Shown here: piece after piece, positions 18,134 to 27,169 of the stretch
Numbering within the stretch: position 1 is the stretch's first letter
How the letters are laid out: each line of letters starts with the position of its first letter
NCBI RefSeq assembly: GCF_009601165.1
Contig: NZ_WIRE01000001.1
Span: 2,852,001-2,916,000 of the forward strand
Direction of reading: 5' to 3'
DNA: 64,000 nt
From: Alcanivorax sediminis
Lineage (GTDB): Bacteria > Pseudomonadota > Gammaproteobacteria > Pseudomonadales > Alcanivoracaceae
Notes under the pieces: model-generated
The model's database searches: none
The model's input: the letters and a program-made list of their open reading frames with translations, nothing else
What the model was told of the DNA's origin: nothing
Made by a program: the position numbers and the translations under genes

Positions 18134-18691
18134 ATGAAAGACTATACCCTGATCATCCTGGCAGGCGGAAAAGGCTCGAGAATGGGCGGTGCGGACAAGG
18201 GGCTCATGACGCTGGAGGGCAGACCGCTGGTGGCTCATCTGCTGGAGCATCTGCAGCCCCGCCCTGCCCGCATCATCATCAGCGCCAATCGCAACCCGTC
18301 CATCTACCGTCATTGGGCGGATCAGGTGGTTGAAGATCTGCGTCCTGGTTTTCCGGGCCCCATGGCCGGCCTGGAAGCCGCGCTGACGGCGGCCTCAGGG
18401 CTATGTCTCTGCCTTCCCTGCGATCTGGTCCAGCCCCCTTCCACACTGGCTGCTGACCTGCTGCACAGGTCCGGCCCCGAGTACGTCTGTGTCGCCCGGG
18501 ATCCCATCCGCCGCCAGCCCCTGTGTCTGGCACTGCATGCAGAGCCGTGGCGCGACAACCTGAGCCACTACCTTGATGATGGGGGTCGCAGCGCCTACGG
18601 ATGGCTGGAACAACTCCCCGTTCGGGAGGTCGCCGTAGCAACACCGGTACAGAATCTGAATCATGCGGAACACCTGATGCCTGATGCCTGA
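18134..18691 (+). CDS. mobA: Molybdenum cofactor guanylyltransferase MobA
   Basis: Transfers GMP from GTP to molybdopterin to give the MGD cofactor; cytosolic. From ATG 18134 the product has 185 residues. LAGGKGSRMGGADKGLM is the nucleotide-binding GxGxRxGG-type loop, DLRPGFPGPMAGL and CLPCDLVQPP are further nucleotidyltransferase motifs (the CDxP position is the metal Asp). A GTG three codons upstream (18125) is an alternative start; neither has a strong ribosome site. The last residues LMPDA and the stop are encoded within a tandem CTGATGC repeat, so the natural C-terminus may have been altered by repeat insertion. Divergent from yoaA by about 60 bases. Confidence 0.88.
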   Translation: MKDYTLIILAGGKGSRMGGADKGLMTLEGRPLVAHLLEHLQPRPARIIISANRNPSIYRHWADQVVEDLRPGFPGPMAGLEAALTAASGLCLCLPCDLVQPPSTLAADLLHRSGPEYVCVARDPIRRQPLCLALHAEPWRDNLSHYLDDGGRSAYGWLEQLPVREVAVATPVQNLNHAEHLMPDA

Positions 18692-18707
18692 TGCCTGATG
18701 CCTGATG
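18673..18707. repeat. Tandem heptanucleotide CTGATGC x4 plus one variant
   Basis: Five consecutive 7-base units (CTGATGC four times, then CTGATGG) straddle the mobA stop codon. The period of 7 matches the other intergenic word arrays in this window. Confidence 0.85.
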
Positions 18708-18736
18708 GCTTTTGGCATCGATAAAACCTTGGCTGG

Positions 18737-18944
18737 AGCCTGCTGTAGGCGCTTGCCTGCAGGCGATCCGAGCCTCAGCGAGGTAAGGATTCCTGAAGCG
18801 AGTTTCGAGTAACGAGTTGCGAAAATCTAAAACCGGCGGGCAGGCTCTAGATTCTGGTTTTTGCCTTTCGAAACTCGTTACTCGAAACTCGAATCTTTTT
18901 ACCTCGCCAAGGCTCGGATCGCCTGCAGGCAGGCTCCTACAGCG
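18737..18944. repeat. Composite repeat element 4: most complete nested copy
   Basis: From outside inwards there is a REP-like left arm 18737-18785 (TGCTGTAGGCGCTTGCCTGC, then AGGCGATCCGAGCC and AGCGAGGTA). The left heptads follow: GAGTTTC, GAGTAAC, GAGTTGC, GAAAATC (18800-18827). The core is TAAAACCGG...TCTGGTTTTTGCCTTT. The right heptads are GAAACTC, GTTACTC, GAAACTC (18870-18890). The right REP-like arm 18901-18944 (TACCTCGCCAAGGCTCGGATC... CAGGCAGGCTCCTACAGC) mirrors the left one. The whole 208-base unit is a nested inverted repeat and carries no gene. Confidence 0.85.
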
Positions 18945-18967
18945 CATCCTCCCAATGCCCAGACACA

Positions 18968-19002
18968 AAAAAGCCCGCCCGGGGAACCGGGCGGGCTTTT
19001 TC
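18968..19002. terminator. Bidirectional terminator between mobA and SCP2 gene
   Basis: AAGCCCGCCCGG (18971-18982) pairs with CCGGGCGGGCTT (18987-18998) with A-run before and T-run after, so it works on both strands. It serves mainly the leftward SCP2 gene. Confidence 0.88.
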
Positions 19003-19016
19003 GTCGCCGGCCAAAC

Positions 19017-19051
19017 GAGGCGTCAGGCCTCATTCGTCCAGCGTCAGGCGT
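19017..19051. repeat. Degenerate heptad array GAGGCGT/CAGGCCT next to SCP2 gene
   Basis: Five consecutive 7-base units: GAGGCGT, CAGGCCT, CATTCGT, CCAGCGT, CAGGCGT. They lie between the terminator and the stop codon of the SCP2 gene (19059). Confidence 0.6.
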
Positions 19052-19058
19052 ACAACAA

Positions 19059-19445
19059 TCAGGCAGTCACTTCCTGGATCTGCTTCATCAGGGCAACCTG
19101 ATCAGCGGACGGCTGCGCGGTCTGCAGCAGCATCAGCTTGCTCATGTCGCCTTCGATGCGGATCTGGCCGCTCATGAAGCCCTGCATACCGGCGGACTGG
19201 TCGCCTTCAATAAAGATACGCTTGGCCAGGTCGGAAGGCAGGATCATGGTGGTTTCAGCCGCGTCGTGGTGGCCTTCTTCGATCATACCGGCAACCAAAG
19301 CCAACAGTTTTTCGCCCTGATCGTGAGACACGGTGATGTTGATCACCAGCTCAGCCAGCGCACCCGGCGCTGCGATCTCACCGGCTGCATCACGCAGTTC
19401 TTTAACCTTCGCAAACCACTCTTCAGACAGAAATTCCAGGCTCAT
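19059..19445 (-). CDS. SCP2 sterol-carrier-domain protein
   Basis: A 128-residue, single-domain cytosolic protein of the SCP2 lipid-binding fold. The C-terminal half, with IFIEGDQSAGMQGFMSGQIR, IEGDMSKLMLLQ and QTAQPS, is the standard SCP2 ending (GxxxxxG..GDxxxLxxL). Ribosome site AGGAGAAATAATA precedes the ATG. In bacteria such proteins bind fatty acyl chains or other hydrophobic ligands. A site resembling the PsrA operator (CAAAC-N4-GTTCG) lies upstream at 19510-19523, which would fit control by long-chain fatty acids. It stands alone between two terminators. Confidence 0.88.
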   Translation of the reverse strand: MSLEFLSEEWFAKVKELRDAAGEIAAPGALAELVINITVSHDQGEKLLALVAGMIEEGHHDAAETTMILPSDLAKRIFIEGDQSAGMQGFMSGQIRIEGDMSKLMLLQTAQPSADQVALMKQIQEVTA

Positions 19446-19509
19446 TATTATTTCTCCTAAATATCGTTATGGCTTCGACGCCGCCTCGCAGGAGACCATG
19501 GGGCCAATT

Positions 19510-19523
19510 CAAACGAGCGTTCG
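19510..19523. promoter_or_regulatory. PsrA-like operator candidate upstream of SCP2 gene
   Basis: CAAAC-GAGC-GTTCG differs at one base from the CAAAC-N4-GTTTG arms of PsrA operators. It lies 65 bases upstream of the SCP2 start. On its own the match is weak; the cleaner copy at 46360-46373 gives it some weight. Confidence 0.3.
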
Positions 19524-19590
19524 AAACTTACCTGTACCTTATAGAATCCCCCAGAGGGTGGCAATAGTGTGAAACGGGTCGCTCCGGGAC

Positions 19591-19614
19591 AAAAAACCCG
19601 GCACTGGGCCGGGT
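19591..19614 (-). terminator. Terminator after amtB
   Basis: Read leftward, ACCCGGC pairs with GCCGGGT around CCAGT, followed by TTTTT (the AAAAAA at 19591-19596 on the plus strand). It lies 26 bases beyond the amtB stop. Confidence 0.85.
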
Positions 19615-19639
19615 CTTTGCAAGCACGTCTGAGACGATA

Positions 19640-20926
19640 TCAGAGGTCGTAACCGCGCTCTTCGTGGAGGGCAATATCCAGGCCCTGGGTTTCTTCGTCA
19701 CTCTCAACACGCAGATTGGCGAACAGACCAATCAGCTTGAGCAATGCCCAGGTGATAATGGCCGTGTAGGCAAACGTGGACACCACGCCCAATGCCTGCA
19801 CACCCAGCTGATCCATCATGGTATATTCCGCCTTTGCGAAACCATAACCGGAGAACAAGCCAAGTTCGGTAGAAGCAAATACACCGGCAAACAGGGTGCC
19901 GAGAATACCGCCCACCCCGTGAACCGGGAACACATCCAGGGAATCATCAATCTTCAGCTTATGCTTGATGAAGATCACCGCGTAAAAGCACACCACCCCA
20001 GCCGTCAGACCAATCACCAGTGCAGCCGCCGGACCAACAAAGCCTGACGCCGGCGTAATCGTACCCAGCCCTGCCACCATGCCGGTGACAATACCCAACG
20101 CCGAAGGCTTGCCAAACTTCTTCCATTCCATGGTGATCCAGGCCAGAGAAGCTGCTGCCGCGGAAATATGAGTCACCAGCATGGCCATGGCCGCATCGCC
20201 GTTGGCCGCCAGAGCGGAGCCACCATTGAAGCCGAACCAGCCTACCCACAGCATGCCTGCCCCGGTCACCGTCATGGTCATGTTGTGTGGCATCATCCCC
20301 TGATTGGGGAAGCCTTTGCGGTTACCCAGCACCTTGGCTGCCACCAGCGCAGCCACACCGGCCGTGATGTGCACCACGATACCACCAGCAAAATCATACA
20401 CACCCAGCTCAGCGAGCCAGCCACCGCCCCACACCCAGTGACAAACCGGAATGTAGACCGCCAGCAACCACAGCACCGAGAACACCAGCATGGGGCCGAA
20501 GCGCATACGCTCGGCAAAGGCACCAATGATCAGGGCCGGGGTGATAATGGCGAAGGTCATCTGGAACAGACCATGCAGGCTCTTCGGAAGGGTTCCTTCC
20601 AGGGTTTCACGGGTGATGCCGTCAAAAAACACATGCTGCAGCCCGCCAATCCAGGCGTTCATGCTGCCGCCATCGGAAAACGCCAGGGAGTAACCTCCAA
20701 TAAGCCAGACAAGTGACACTGCACAGGTAATAGCAAAGCACTGCATCAGGACGGACAGTACGTTTTTGCTGCGCACCAGACCGCCGTAGAAGAGGCTCAG
20801 ACCAGGCAGGGTCATGAACAGCACCAGCGCAGTGGCGGTGAGAATCCAGGCGCTATCCCCTGTATCAAGACCCTCCGCCATGGCCAGCGAGGGCAACATC
20901 AGCAATACCGCAAGCAACTTCTTCAT
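19640..20926 (-). CDS. amtB: Ammonium transporter AmtB with signal peptide
   Basis: An inner-membrane trimeric ammonium channel, 428 residues. The start at 20926 gives MKKLLAVLLMLPSLAMAEG, a signal peptide as in E. coli AmtB, and is preceded by AAGGGGATT; the longer upstream frame runs into glnK. Eleven membrane segments are expected in the mature protein; DTGDSAWILTATALVLFMT is helix 1. VVHITAGVAAL and FPVHGVGGILGTLFAGVF contain the paired pore histidines. The C-terminal cytosolic tail (about the last 35 residues) is the GlnK docking region. It is co-transcribed with glnK, 10 bases downstream of its stop. Confidence 0.97.
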   Translation of the reverse strand: MKKLLAVLLMLPSLAMAEGLDTGDSAWILTATALVLFMTLPGLSLFYGGLVRSKNVLSVLMQCFAITCAVSLVWLIGGYSLAFSDGGSMNAWIGGLQHVFFDGITRETLEGTLPKSLHGLFQMTFAIITPALIIGAFAERMRFGPMLVFSVLWLLAVYIPVCHWVWGGGWLAELGVYDFAGGIVVHITAGVAALVAAKVLGNRKGFPNQGMMPHNMTMTVTGAGMLWVGWFGFNGGSALAANGDAAMAMLVTHISAAAASLAWITMEWKKFGKPSALGIVTGMVAGLGTITPASGFVGPAAALVIGLTAGVVCFYAVIFIKHKLKIDDSLDVFPVHGVGGILGTLFAGVFASTELGLFSGYGFAKAEYTMMDQLGVQALGVVSTFAYTAIITWALLKLIGLFANLRVESDEETQGLDIALHEERGYDL

Positions 20927-20936
20927 GATAATCCCC

Positions 20937-21368
<432 letters not shown>

Positions 21369-21412
21369 TCACCCTTGATAATCAATTAGTTATGGCTAGG
21401 GAAGGCGAAATA

Positions 21413-21429
21413 TGCACCATAGAGATGCA
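21413..21429. promoter_or_regulatory. NtrC-like binding site (distal) upstream of glnK
   Basis: TGCACC-ATAGA-GATGCA also has one mismatch to TGCACC-N5-GGTGCA. Two such sites 83 bases apart (start to start) are typical of NtrC-activated sigma-54 promoters. The promoter itself is not clear: a GG-N10-GC match at 21404-21419 overlaps this site and is poor. Confidence 0.45.
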
Positions 21430-21578
21430 AATAATCCATGGCGCACCACGATTACGCACCCATTCGGAGCACTAACCAGGCCGGCTTCGCTACGAAATGG
21501 TGCCTTGCGTGCTGAAAAAATATCGGCTGTCTCATCTGTGCACCATTCCAATACACAAGAGCCGGCCAATAAAGAAAA

Positions 21579-21602
21579 AAGGCGCCTGCCGGCGCCTTCT
21601 TT
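21579..21602 (-). terminator. Terminator after cnoX
   Basis: Read leftward, AAGGCGCC pairs with GGCGCCTT around GGCA, followed by TTTTTCTTTATT. It lies just past the stop of the thioredoxin-like gene. Confidence 0.85.
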
Positions 21603-21622
21603 GGGGTATAGCGATCAGATGA

Positions 21623-22492
21623 TCAATAAAGATAGTTGAACATCTTGCGGCGGTACTCACTGGCCAACGGGTCCCCTTTCGGCAGACATTCAAAGACTTC
21701 CAGCAAGGCACTGCGGGCAATGCCTTCCTTGTAATCCCGGTGGTCGCGTAGCAGCACCAGCAGAGATTCGAGCCCGGCACGAAACTGACCCGCTGCGGCG
21801 GCCTGAAGACCATGGGCATAAAGGTCCTCAGGAGTCGGAGCATCACTGATGCGCACTTCCAGATCCTTTAGGCTTTGCCCCTCTCCTTCCAGCTTGTCGA
21901 GCAAGGCAAATCGGGCACGGAAGGGTCTCAGCGGCTCGGCATCTTCGGTGACTTCCGCCAGCACCGATTGCGCTTCATCCAGGCTCCCTTGCCCCAACAG
22001 GTATTCTACCAGCAAGGCCCGAATGGCGTGCTTGTCAGGGGTTTGCTGTAAGGTTTGTCGCAAGGCAGCTTCAGCCTGCTCGCCATGGCCGGCTTCAATC
22101 GCCATTCGTACCTGCTCTATGAACCCTTCTTCCTGCTGGGCTTCTGCTGCCTCGGGATCCACGATGGGTGCCAGCCACTGGCGCAAGCTTTGCTCAGTCT
22201 GGGCACCCTCCAGCTCATTGACCAGCTGGCCCTGAAAGACCAATTTCAGACTCGGCAGTGCCTGCAGCCCGAACTGACTGGCCAACATCTGCTGTTCATC
22301 TACATTCACTTTGGCCAGCACCAACTTTCCCTGGTACTCGTTGACGATGCGCTCAAGAGCAGGCGCCATTTCCATGCTGGGCTGGCTTCTGCTGGACCAG
22401 AAACTGATCAGCACCGGAATCTGCCGTGACTGCTCGAGAACCTGCTGAATGTTCTGCTCGGTGGCGTCAATGATGTAACTGTTCGGTTGCAC
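21623..22492 (-). CDS. cnoX: CnoX/YbbN-like thioredoxin-TPR co-chaperone lacking active cysteines
   Basis: A 289-residue protein with an N-terminal thioredoxin fold (about 1-110), a conserved linker and C-terminal TPR-like helices (about 120-285), the layout of YbbN/CnoX, a chaperone that guards proteins from hypochlorite damage and hands them to DnaK or GroEL. The start is GTG at 22492 with AGGAG seven bases upstream. The active-site segment reads LISFWSSRSQPSMEM. E. coli CnoX has SQHC here and thioredoxins CGPC; this protein has no cysteine at all in that motif, so no thiol chemistry is expected from it. Downstream TPR region ends EYRRKMFNYLY, the typical YbbN tail. Confidence 0.9.
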   Translation of the reverse strand: MQPNSYIIDATEQNIQQVLEQSRQIPVLISFWSSRSQPSMEMAPALERIVNEYQGKLVLAKVNVDEQQMLASQFGLQALPSLKLVFQGQLVNELEGAQTEQSLRQWLAPIVDPEAAEAQQEEGFIEQVRMAIEAGHGEQAEAALRQTLQQTPDKHAIRALLVEYLLGQGSLDEAQSVLAEVTEDAEPLRPFRARFALLDKLEGEGQSLKDLEVRISDAPTPEDLYAHGLQAAAAGQFRAGLESLLVLLRDHRDYKEGIARSALLEVFECLPKGDPLASEYRRKMFNYLY

Positions 22493-22734
22493 AGATGCAC
22501 TCCTGATTCTGTCGCTTTGCGCGCATTGTAAGGCAAGCGGTGAACAAAATCCGATGTTGTCCTGTCGCATCAACAACCCAACCCGTTCTTGAATGCTTAT
22601 GTGCAACCTGAAGAACAGAAGCGTTAGACTGGGTGTGGTTCATGTACAGCCACAGGTCAAATCTACCGGCTTCACGCTGTCTACATGGGCCTTGAGTACG
22701 CTGGACTGTATTCATTCAGGCATAGGAGACCGCC

Positions 22735-25191
22735 ATGCTTAGCCTTCTGGCTATTGTAGTGTTGATTGCCACCCTTATGACCCTGTTTTATCAACGGGTC
22801 AGCAGGGGGATTGGCAGTGTTGTATTTGTCGTCATCTGGTTATTAAGTGCCTTTCTCGCTCCCTGGTTGGTGAACCCGCTAGCCCTCGTGGTCCTCGCTG
22901 CAGGTGTTACCCTTCTCAATCATGTTGACCTGCGTCAGAAGTTCATTTCCCGACCAGTTTATGGCGCCTTGGGCAAAGTGATGCCTGCCATTGGCGATAC
23001 CGAACGGGAGGCCATCGAAGCCGGCACCACCTGGTTCGAGGCAGATCTGTTCTCTGGCCGCCCGGATTGGGAAAACTTTTCGCATATCCAGTTCTCCACG
23101 CTCAATGATGAGGAACAGTCGTTTCTGGACAACGAAGTTCAGGAGTTGTGCGACATGCTGGATGAATGGAAGATTTTTCATGAACTCAAGGATCTTCCCC
23201 CCGAGGTTTGGGATTTTCTCAAGCACAAGGGCTTTTTCAGCCTGATCATTCCCCGGGAGTATGGCGGCAAGGCATTTTCGCCCTATGCGCAGAGCCGCAT
23301 CATGAGCAAGATTGCCACCCGCTCACTCACCGCCGCCGTGACCGCCATGGTGCCCAACTCCCTCGGCCCTGGTGAGCTCCTCGCGGAATACGGCACCCAG
23401 GAGCAGAAGGACCGTTGGCTCCCGGGCCTGGCCAAAGGCGATGAAATTCCCTGCTTTGGTCTTACCGGACCGGAGGCCGGCTCTGATGCGGGCGCCATTC
23501 CCGACACCGGCGTGATCTGCAAAGGCAAGATTGACGGTAAAGAAGTGCTGGGCATGCGCCTGAACTTTGCCAAACGCTGGATTACCCTTGCCCCGGTGGC
23601 TACCGTGGTTGGCCTTGCCTTTAAACTGTACGATCCGGATCACCTGCTTGGGGATAAGGAAGAGCTGGGCATTACCTGTGCCCTGATTCCCGCCGACACG
23701 AAAGGCGTGGAAATCGGCCGTCGTCATTACCCCGGCTCTCCGTTCATGAACGGTCCCATCAATGGCAAGGATGTATTCGTGTCACTGGACGCCATCATTG
23801 GTGGCCCGGATATGGCCGGCAAAGGCTGGCGTATGCTGATCGAGTGCCTTGGTGCGGGTCGAGGTGTCTCCCTGCCCGCCCTGGCAACCGCCAGCGGTGA
23901 AATGGGTTATCGCATGACCGGCGCCTTTGGTCGTATCCGCCGTCAGTTCAATACCTCCGTGGGCGATTTTGAAGGTGTGCAGGAAGCATCCGCAGAAGTG
24001 GCTGCCATTGCTTATACTCTGGAAGCATATCGTCACCTGGTGACCCGCTCTCTTGAAGACGGTGCGCCATCCGTGGTGACAGCCATGGCCAAATACCACT
24101 CCACCGAAATGATGCGCGAGCTGATCAACCATGGCATGGATATCGCTGGTGGCCGTGGCATTCAGTTAGGTCCGCGAAACTTCCTCGCACTTCCTTACCA
24201 GTCCACCCCCATCGCCATTACCGTGGAGGGAGCAAACATTCTCACCCGCTCCCTGATGATCTTTGGCCAGGGCGCCATGCGCTGTCATCCGTACCTGTAT
24301 GACGAGTTGCAGGCTATTCAGGCCGAGGACAAGGAAAAAGGGCTCCAGGCGTTTGATGCCCTGTTCTTTACGCATGCTGGGCACACGCTTGGCAACATAA
24401 GCAGCGCTGTACTGCAGGCGCTTGCGGGCCAGTATCTCTCCGATGCACCGGCAAATGCAGATGCCTTCAGTGCCCCCTGGTACCGCCTGGTTAATCGCTA
24501 CAGTGCGGTATTGGCAAGTACCGCAGACATGGCACTTGCCCTGCTGGGCGGGGACCTCAAGCGGCGCGAGCTGTTGTCGGCTCGTCTCGGTGATGTCCAC
24601 AGTCAATTATTGATTGCCTGTGCCATCCTGAAATACCACGCCACCCTGCCTCGGGATGAGGCCAACGATGCCCATGCGAGCTATGCACTGCGCCGGGCCT
24701 TCAGCCGTGCACACGACGCCCTGGAAGCGTTCTATCGCAACTTTGGTTTCTATGGCATTGGCCATGTCCTGAAGGGGCTTTTCTTCCCGTTTGGTCGCCC
24801 CTGCAAGGCACAAGCGCCGGGAGATGACCAGATCCGCCAACTGGGTGAAATGATCATGGAACCCAGCTCGGTGCGTGATGCACTGGCAGAACCGGCCTAC
24901 ATTTCCCAGGACCCGGAAGACGCTATCGGTCGGGTGGAGACAACCTTCAACAAGTTGCTGGAAGTGGAACCGGGCTGGCTGGCGTACCTGAAGGCCAATG
25001 GCAAGGGGCAGCTGGAGGGCAGCAGCGTTCTGGACAAACTCAAGGACGCTGCCGCCAAGGGCATCATCAGCGAGTCCCAGGTGGATGCCATCAACGAGTA
25101 CGATGCCATGCGTTACGACTGTCTGCTCACCGATGCCTTTGACAAGAATCTGAAGAAGGTGAAAGTCCACGCGGAGAGACCGGTGATGTAG
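22735..25191 (+). CDS. fadE: Acyl-CoA dehydrogenase FadE
   Basis: The large FadE-type acyl-CoA dehydrogenase, 818 residues (E. coli 814), first step of fatty acid beta-oxidation, feeding electrons to ETF. Two N-terminal hydrophobic segments (about 1-25 and 28-60) anchor it to the inner membrane. LTGPEAGSDAGAIPD is the flavin/substrate loop, KYHSTEMMRELINHGMDIAGGRGI covers the FAD-binding C-terminal helices, and PIAITVEGANILTRSLMIFGQGA is FadE-specific. ATG 22735 follows ATAGGAGACCGCC. It is monocistronic, divergent from cnoX. EtfBA and ETF-QO are encoded some 20 kb further on. Confidence 0.97.
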   Translation: MLSLLAIVVLIATLMTLFYQRVSRGIGSVVFVVIWLLSAFLAPWLVNPLALVVLAAGVTLLNHVDLRQKFISRPVYGALGKVMPAIGDTEREAIEAGTTWFEADLFSGRPDWENFSHIQFSTLNDEEQSFLDNEVQELCDMLDEWKIFHELKDLPPEVWDFLKHKGFFSLIIPREYGGKAFSPYAQSRIMSKIATRSLTAAVTAMVPNSLGPGELLAEYGTQEQKDRWLPGLAKGDEIPCFGLTGPEAGSDAGAIPDTGVICKGKIDGKEVLGMRLNFAKRWITLAPVATVVGLAFKLYDPDHLLGDKEELGITCALIPADTKGVEIGRRHYPGSPFMNGPINGKDVFVSLDAIIGGPDMAGKGWRMLIECLGAGRGVSLPALATASGEMGYRMTGAFGRIRRQFNTSVGDFEGVQEASAEVAAIAYTLEAYRHLVTRSLEDGAPSVVTAMAKYHSTEMMRELINHGMDIAGGRGIQLGPRNFLALPYQSTPIAITVEGANILTRSLMIFGQGAMRCHPYLYDELQAIQAEDKEKGLQAFDALFFTHAGHTLGNISSAVLQALAGQYLSDAPANADAFSAPWYRLVNRYSAVLASTADMALALLGGDLKRRELLSARLGDVHSQLLIACAILKYHATLPRDEANDAHASYALRRAFSRAHDALEAFYRNFGFYGIGHVLKGLFFPFGRPCKAQAPGDDQIRQLGEMIMEPSSVRDALAEPAYISQDPEDAIGRVETTFNKLLEVEPGWLAYLKANGKGQLEGSSVLDKLKDAAAKGIISESQVDAINEYDAMRYDCLLTDAFDKNLKKVKVHAERPVM

Positions 25192-25201
25192 TCCCGTCCA
25201 T

Positions 25202-25225
25202 GGCGGAGCACAGTCGTGCTCCGCC
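25202..25225 (+). terminator. Perfect hairpin after fadE
   Basis: GGCGGAGCAC (25202-25211) pairs perfectly with GTGCTCCGCC (25216-25225) around AGTC, 10 bases past the fadE stop. The T-run is weak (TGGATTT), so efficiency is uncertain. Confidence 0.6.
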
Positions 25226-25246
25226 TGGATTTCCCCCATCATTCTC

Positions 25247-25336
25247 GGGTAACGAAAAGCGAGTTTCGGAGAGCAAAAATCTGAGCCTTGTTCGGCGCAC
25301 CGGTTTTCGCAACGCGAAGCTCGCCCCTCTCCGCTC
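25247..25336. repeat. Heptad inverted-repeat element 5 (GAGTTTC type, degraded)
   Basis: Left words GGGTAAC, GAAAAGC, GAGTTTC, GGAGAGC (25247-25274), core AAAAATC...CCGGTTTTC, right words GCAACGC, GAAGCTC, GCCCCTC, TCCGCTC (25309-25336). More degenerate than the other copies. It lies between fadE and minC. Confidence 0.7.
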
Positions 25337-25392
25337 CTCTCAAGCGGGTCGTTCAAATTCCAACCAGCTCACAATCCAACAAAAAATCACAA

Positions 25393-25428
25393 TGGCTATT
25401 TTTTAGCCAATTGCTGATTTTTCCAGCA
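25393..25428. promoter_or_regulatory. Two small hairpins in minCDE leader
   Basis: TGGCTA-TTTTT-TAGCCA (25393-25409) is followed by TGCTG-ATTTTTC-CAGCA starting at 25412. They lie in an AT-rich patch about 170 bases before minC. They may be operator or leader structures; neither has a terminator tail. Confidence 0.35.
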
Positions 25429-25587
25429 GTTGAATCATCGTCACTCCCTGTACATGCAGATTTAACATTTTTATCACCCTTTTGGCGCTTTCCCGCGCCG
25501 CGCCTTTGGTCTACGCTTTGCCAAAATTCTGCCCCTCCGGGTTTTACCCGCGCTCGCAGCGCCTCGCCCCAGCTACACAGGTCAGGA

Positions 25588-26319
25588 ATGACAGCAGTCG
25601 TAGAAGAAAAATCTGTACTCGAATTCAAGGGCCGCATGCTGATGATGACGGTCCTGCAGCTCAACACCCTGGACGCACACAAGCTGCATCAGGAAATCAG
25701 CCAGCGTCTGGATGACGCGGCAGAGTGGCTGCAACAGGCCCCCGTGGTCATCGATATCCCCGCAAGCGTGGAGATCGATACCGCAGATCTGATGCCTGCG
25801 GTGGATACCCTGCGCAATCTGGGCGTCAATCTGGTTGCTCTGGCTCGCAATGAGCGCATTGATGAAGCCACCGCTGCCATGGTTGGTCTGGGTACTCTGA
25901 GTCTGAGCGGCGGACGCGATATCCCCCGCCGTAGCGAAGCCCCCCGACAGGAAAGTGCCCAGCAAGAATCCGCCCCGTCCGCGGCCGAGAAGGTGGAAAC
26001 CCTGGTGATTGATCAGCCGGTGCGTTCCGGGCAGCAGGTTTACAGCCGCGGGGACATGATTGTACTGGCACCGGTGAGCACCGGGGCCGAACTGATGGCA
26101 GAAGGCAATATCCACGTTTACAGCAACCTGCGCGGCCGAGCCATGGCCGGGGTCAGGGGCGATACCAGTGCCCGAATTTTCTGTCAGCAGCTCAACGCAG
26201 AGCTGGTGTCGATCGCAGGGCATTATCGGGTAGCAGAAGATCTACCCGACGCACACCGAAACCAGCCTGTGCACCTGTCCCTGCAGGGCGAGGCGATGCA
26301 TTTTACCGCGCTTAAATAG
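25588..26319 (+). CDS. minC: Septum site-determining protein MinC
   Basis: Inhibitor of FtsZ ring assembly at cell poles, 243 residues. The start at 25588 after AGGTCAGGA gives MTAVVEEKSVLEFKGRM, the normal MinC N-terminus; the 100-codon extension upstream only reads through the leader. The N-terminal FtsZ-interacting domain covers about 1-105, a proline/glutamine-rich linker about 110-145, and the C-terminal beta-helix, with RSGQQVYSRGDMIVLAPVS and GNIHVYSNLRGRAMAGVRGD, binds MinD. First gene of minCDE. Confidence 0.97.
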   Translation: MTAVVEEKSVLEFKGRMLMMTVLQLNTLDAHKLHQEISQRLDDAAEWLQQAPVVIDIPASVEIDTADLMPAVDTLRNLGVNLVALARNERIDEATAAMVGLGTLSLSGGRDIPRRSEAPRQESAQQESAPSAAEKVETLVIDQPVRSGQQVYSRGDMIVLAPVSTGAELMAEGNIHVYSNLRGRAMAGVRGDTSARIFCQQLNAELVSIAGHYRVAEDLPDAHRNQPVHLSLQGEAMHFTALK

Positions 26320-26351
26320 CGTTCAGGGACTGAAAAGGTAAGGAGAAGAGC

Positions 26352-27167
26352 GTGACAAAGATCGTGGTCGTGACATCCGGCAAGGGTGGCGTCGGCAAAA
26401 CCACTACCAGTGCGGCACTGGCTACTGGGCTTGCCCTGCGCGGTTTTAAAACCACCGTTATCGATTTTGATGTGGGCTTGCGCAACCTGGATCTGATCAT
26501 GGGCTGCGAACGCCGGGTGGTCTACGATCTGGTGAATGTGATCAATGGCGATGCCAACATCAAGCAGGCTCTGATCAAGGACAAGAAGGTGGACAACCTG
26601 TTCATCCTTCCTGCCTCCCAGACCCGTGACAAGGACGCCCTCACCCAGGAAGGGGTGGAAGGTGTGTTCAATGCACTGCGTGATGACATGCAGATGGACT
26701 ACATCATCTGTGACAGCCCGGCCGGTATCGAGAAAGGCGCCCTGATGGCCGCCTACTTCGCTGATGAGGCGGTGGTGGTAACCAACCCGGAGGTGTCCAG
26801 CGTACGGGACTCCGACCGCATGATCGGCATCCTGGCGAGCAAGACCCGCCGTGCCGAACTCGGTGAGGGGGACATCCCTGCCCGCCTGCTGCTGACCCGC
26901 TATTCGCCAGAGCGTGTCGAGAAAGGCGAAATGCTGTCAGTGGAAGATGTGCAGGAAATTCTCGCCATTGAACTGCTGGGTGTGGTTCCGGAATCCCAGG
27001 CCGTTCTCAATGCCAGTAACTCCGGTAACCCGGTGATTCTGGATACGGATTCTGATGCGGGTCAGGCCTACAGCGATGCTGTCGCGCGTTTCCTGGGAGA
27101 CCAGCTGCCTCACCGCTTCACTACTGTTAACAAGAAAGGTCTACTGGGCCGACTGTTTGGGGGCTAA
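26352..27167 (+). CDS. minD: Septum site-determining ATPase MinD
   Basis: A ParA/MinD-family ATPase, 271 residues. The start codon is GTG at 26352, preceded by [22 protein letters not shown] is the deviant Walker [19 protein letters not shown] and [10 protein letters not shown] (Walker B) follow. The C-terminal [11 protein letters not shown] is the amphipathic helix that binds membrane. It recruits MinC and is released by MinE. Confidence 0.98.
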   Translation: MTKIVVVTSGKGGVGKTTTSAALATGLALRGFKTTVIDFDVGLRNLDLIMGCERRVVYDLVNVINGDANIKQALIKDKKVDNLFILPASQTRDKDALTQEGVEGVFNALRDDMQMDYIICDSPAGIEKGALMAAYFADEAVVVTNPEVSSVRDSDRMIGILASKTRRAELGEGDIPARLLLTRYSPERVEKGEMLSVEDVQEILAIELLGVVPESQAVLNASNSGNPVILDTDSDAGQAYSDAVARFLGDQLPHRFTTVNKKGLLGRLFGG

Positions 27168-27169
27168 GG

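Noticed and set aside
21404..21419. Sigma-54 promoter TGGTGCATATTTCGCC on the minus strand
   Set aside because: GG and GC spacing fits, but several consensus bases differ and it overlaps an NtrC-like box, so it was not listed as a feature.
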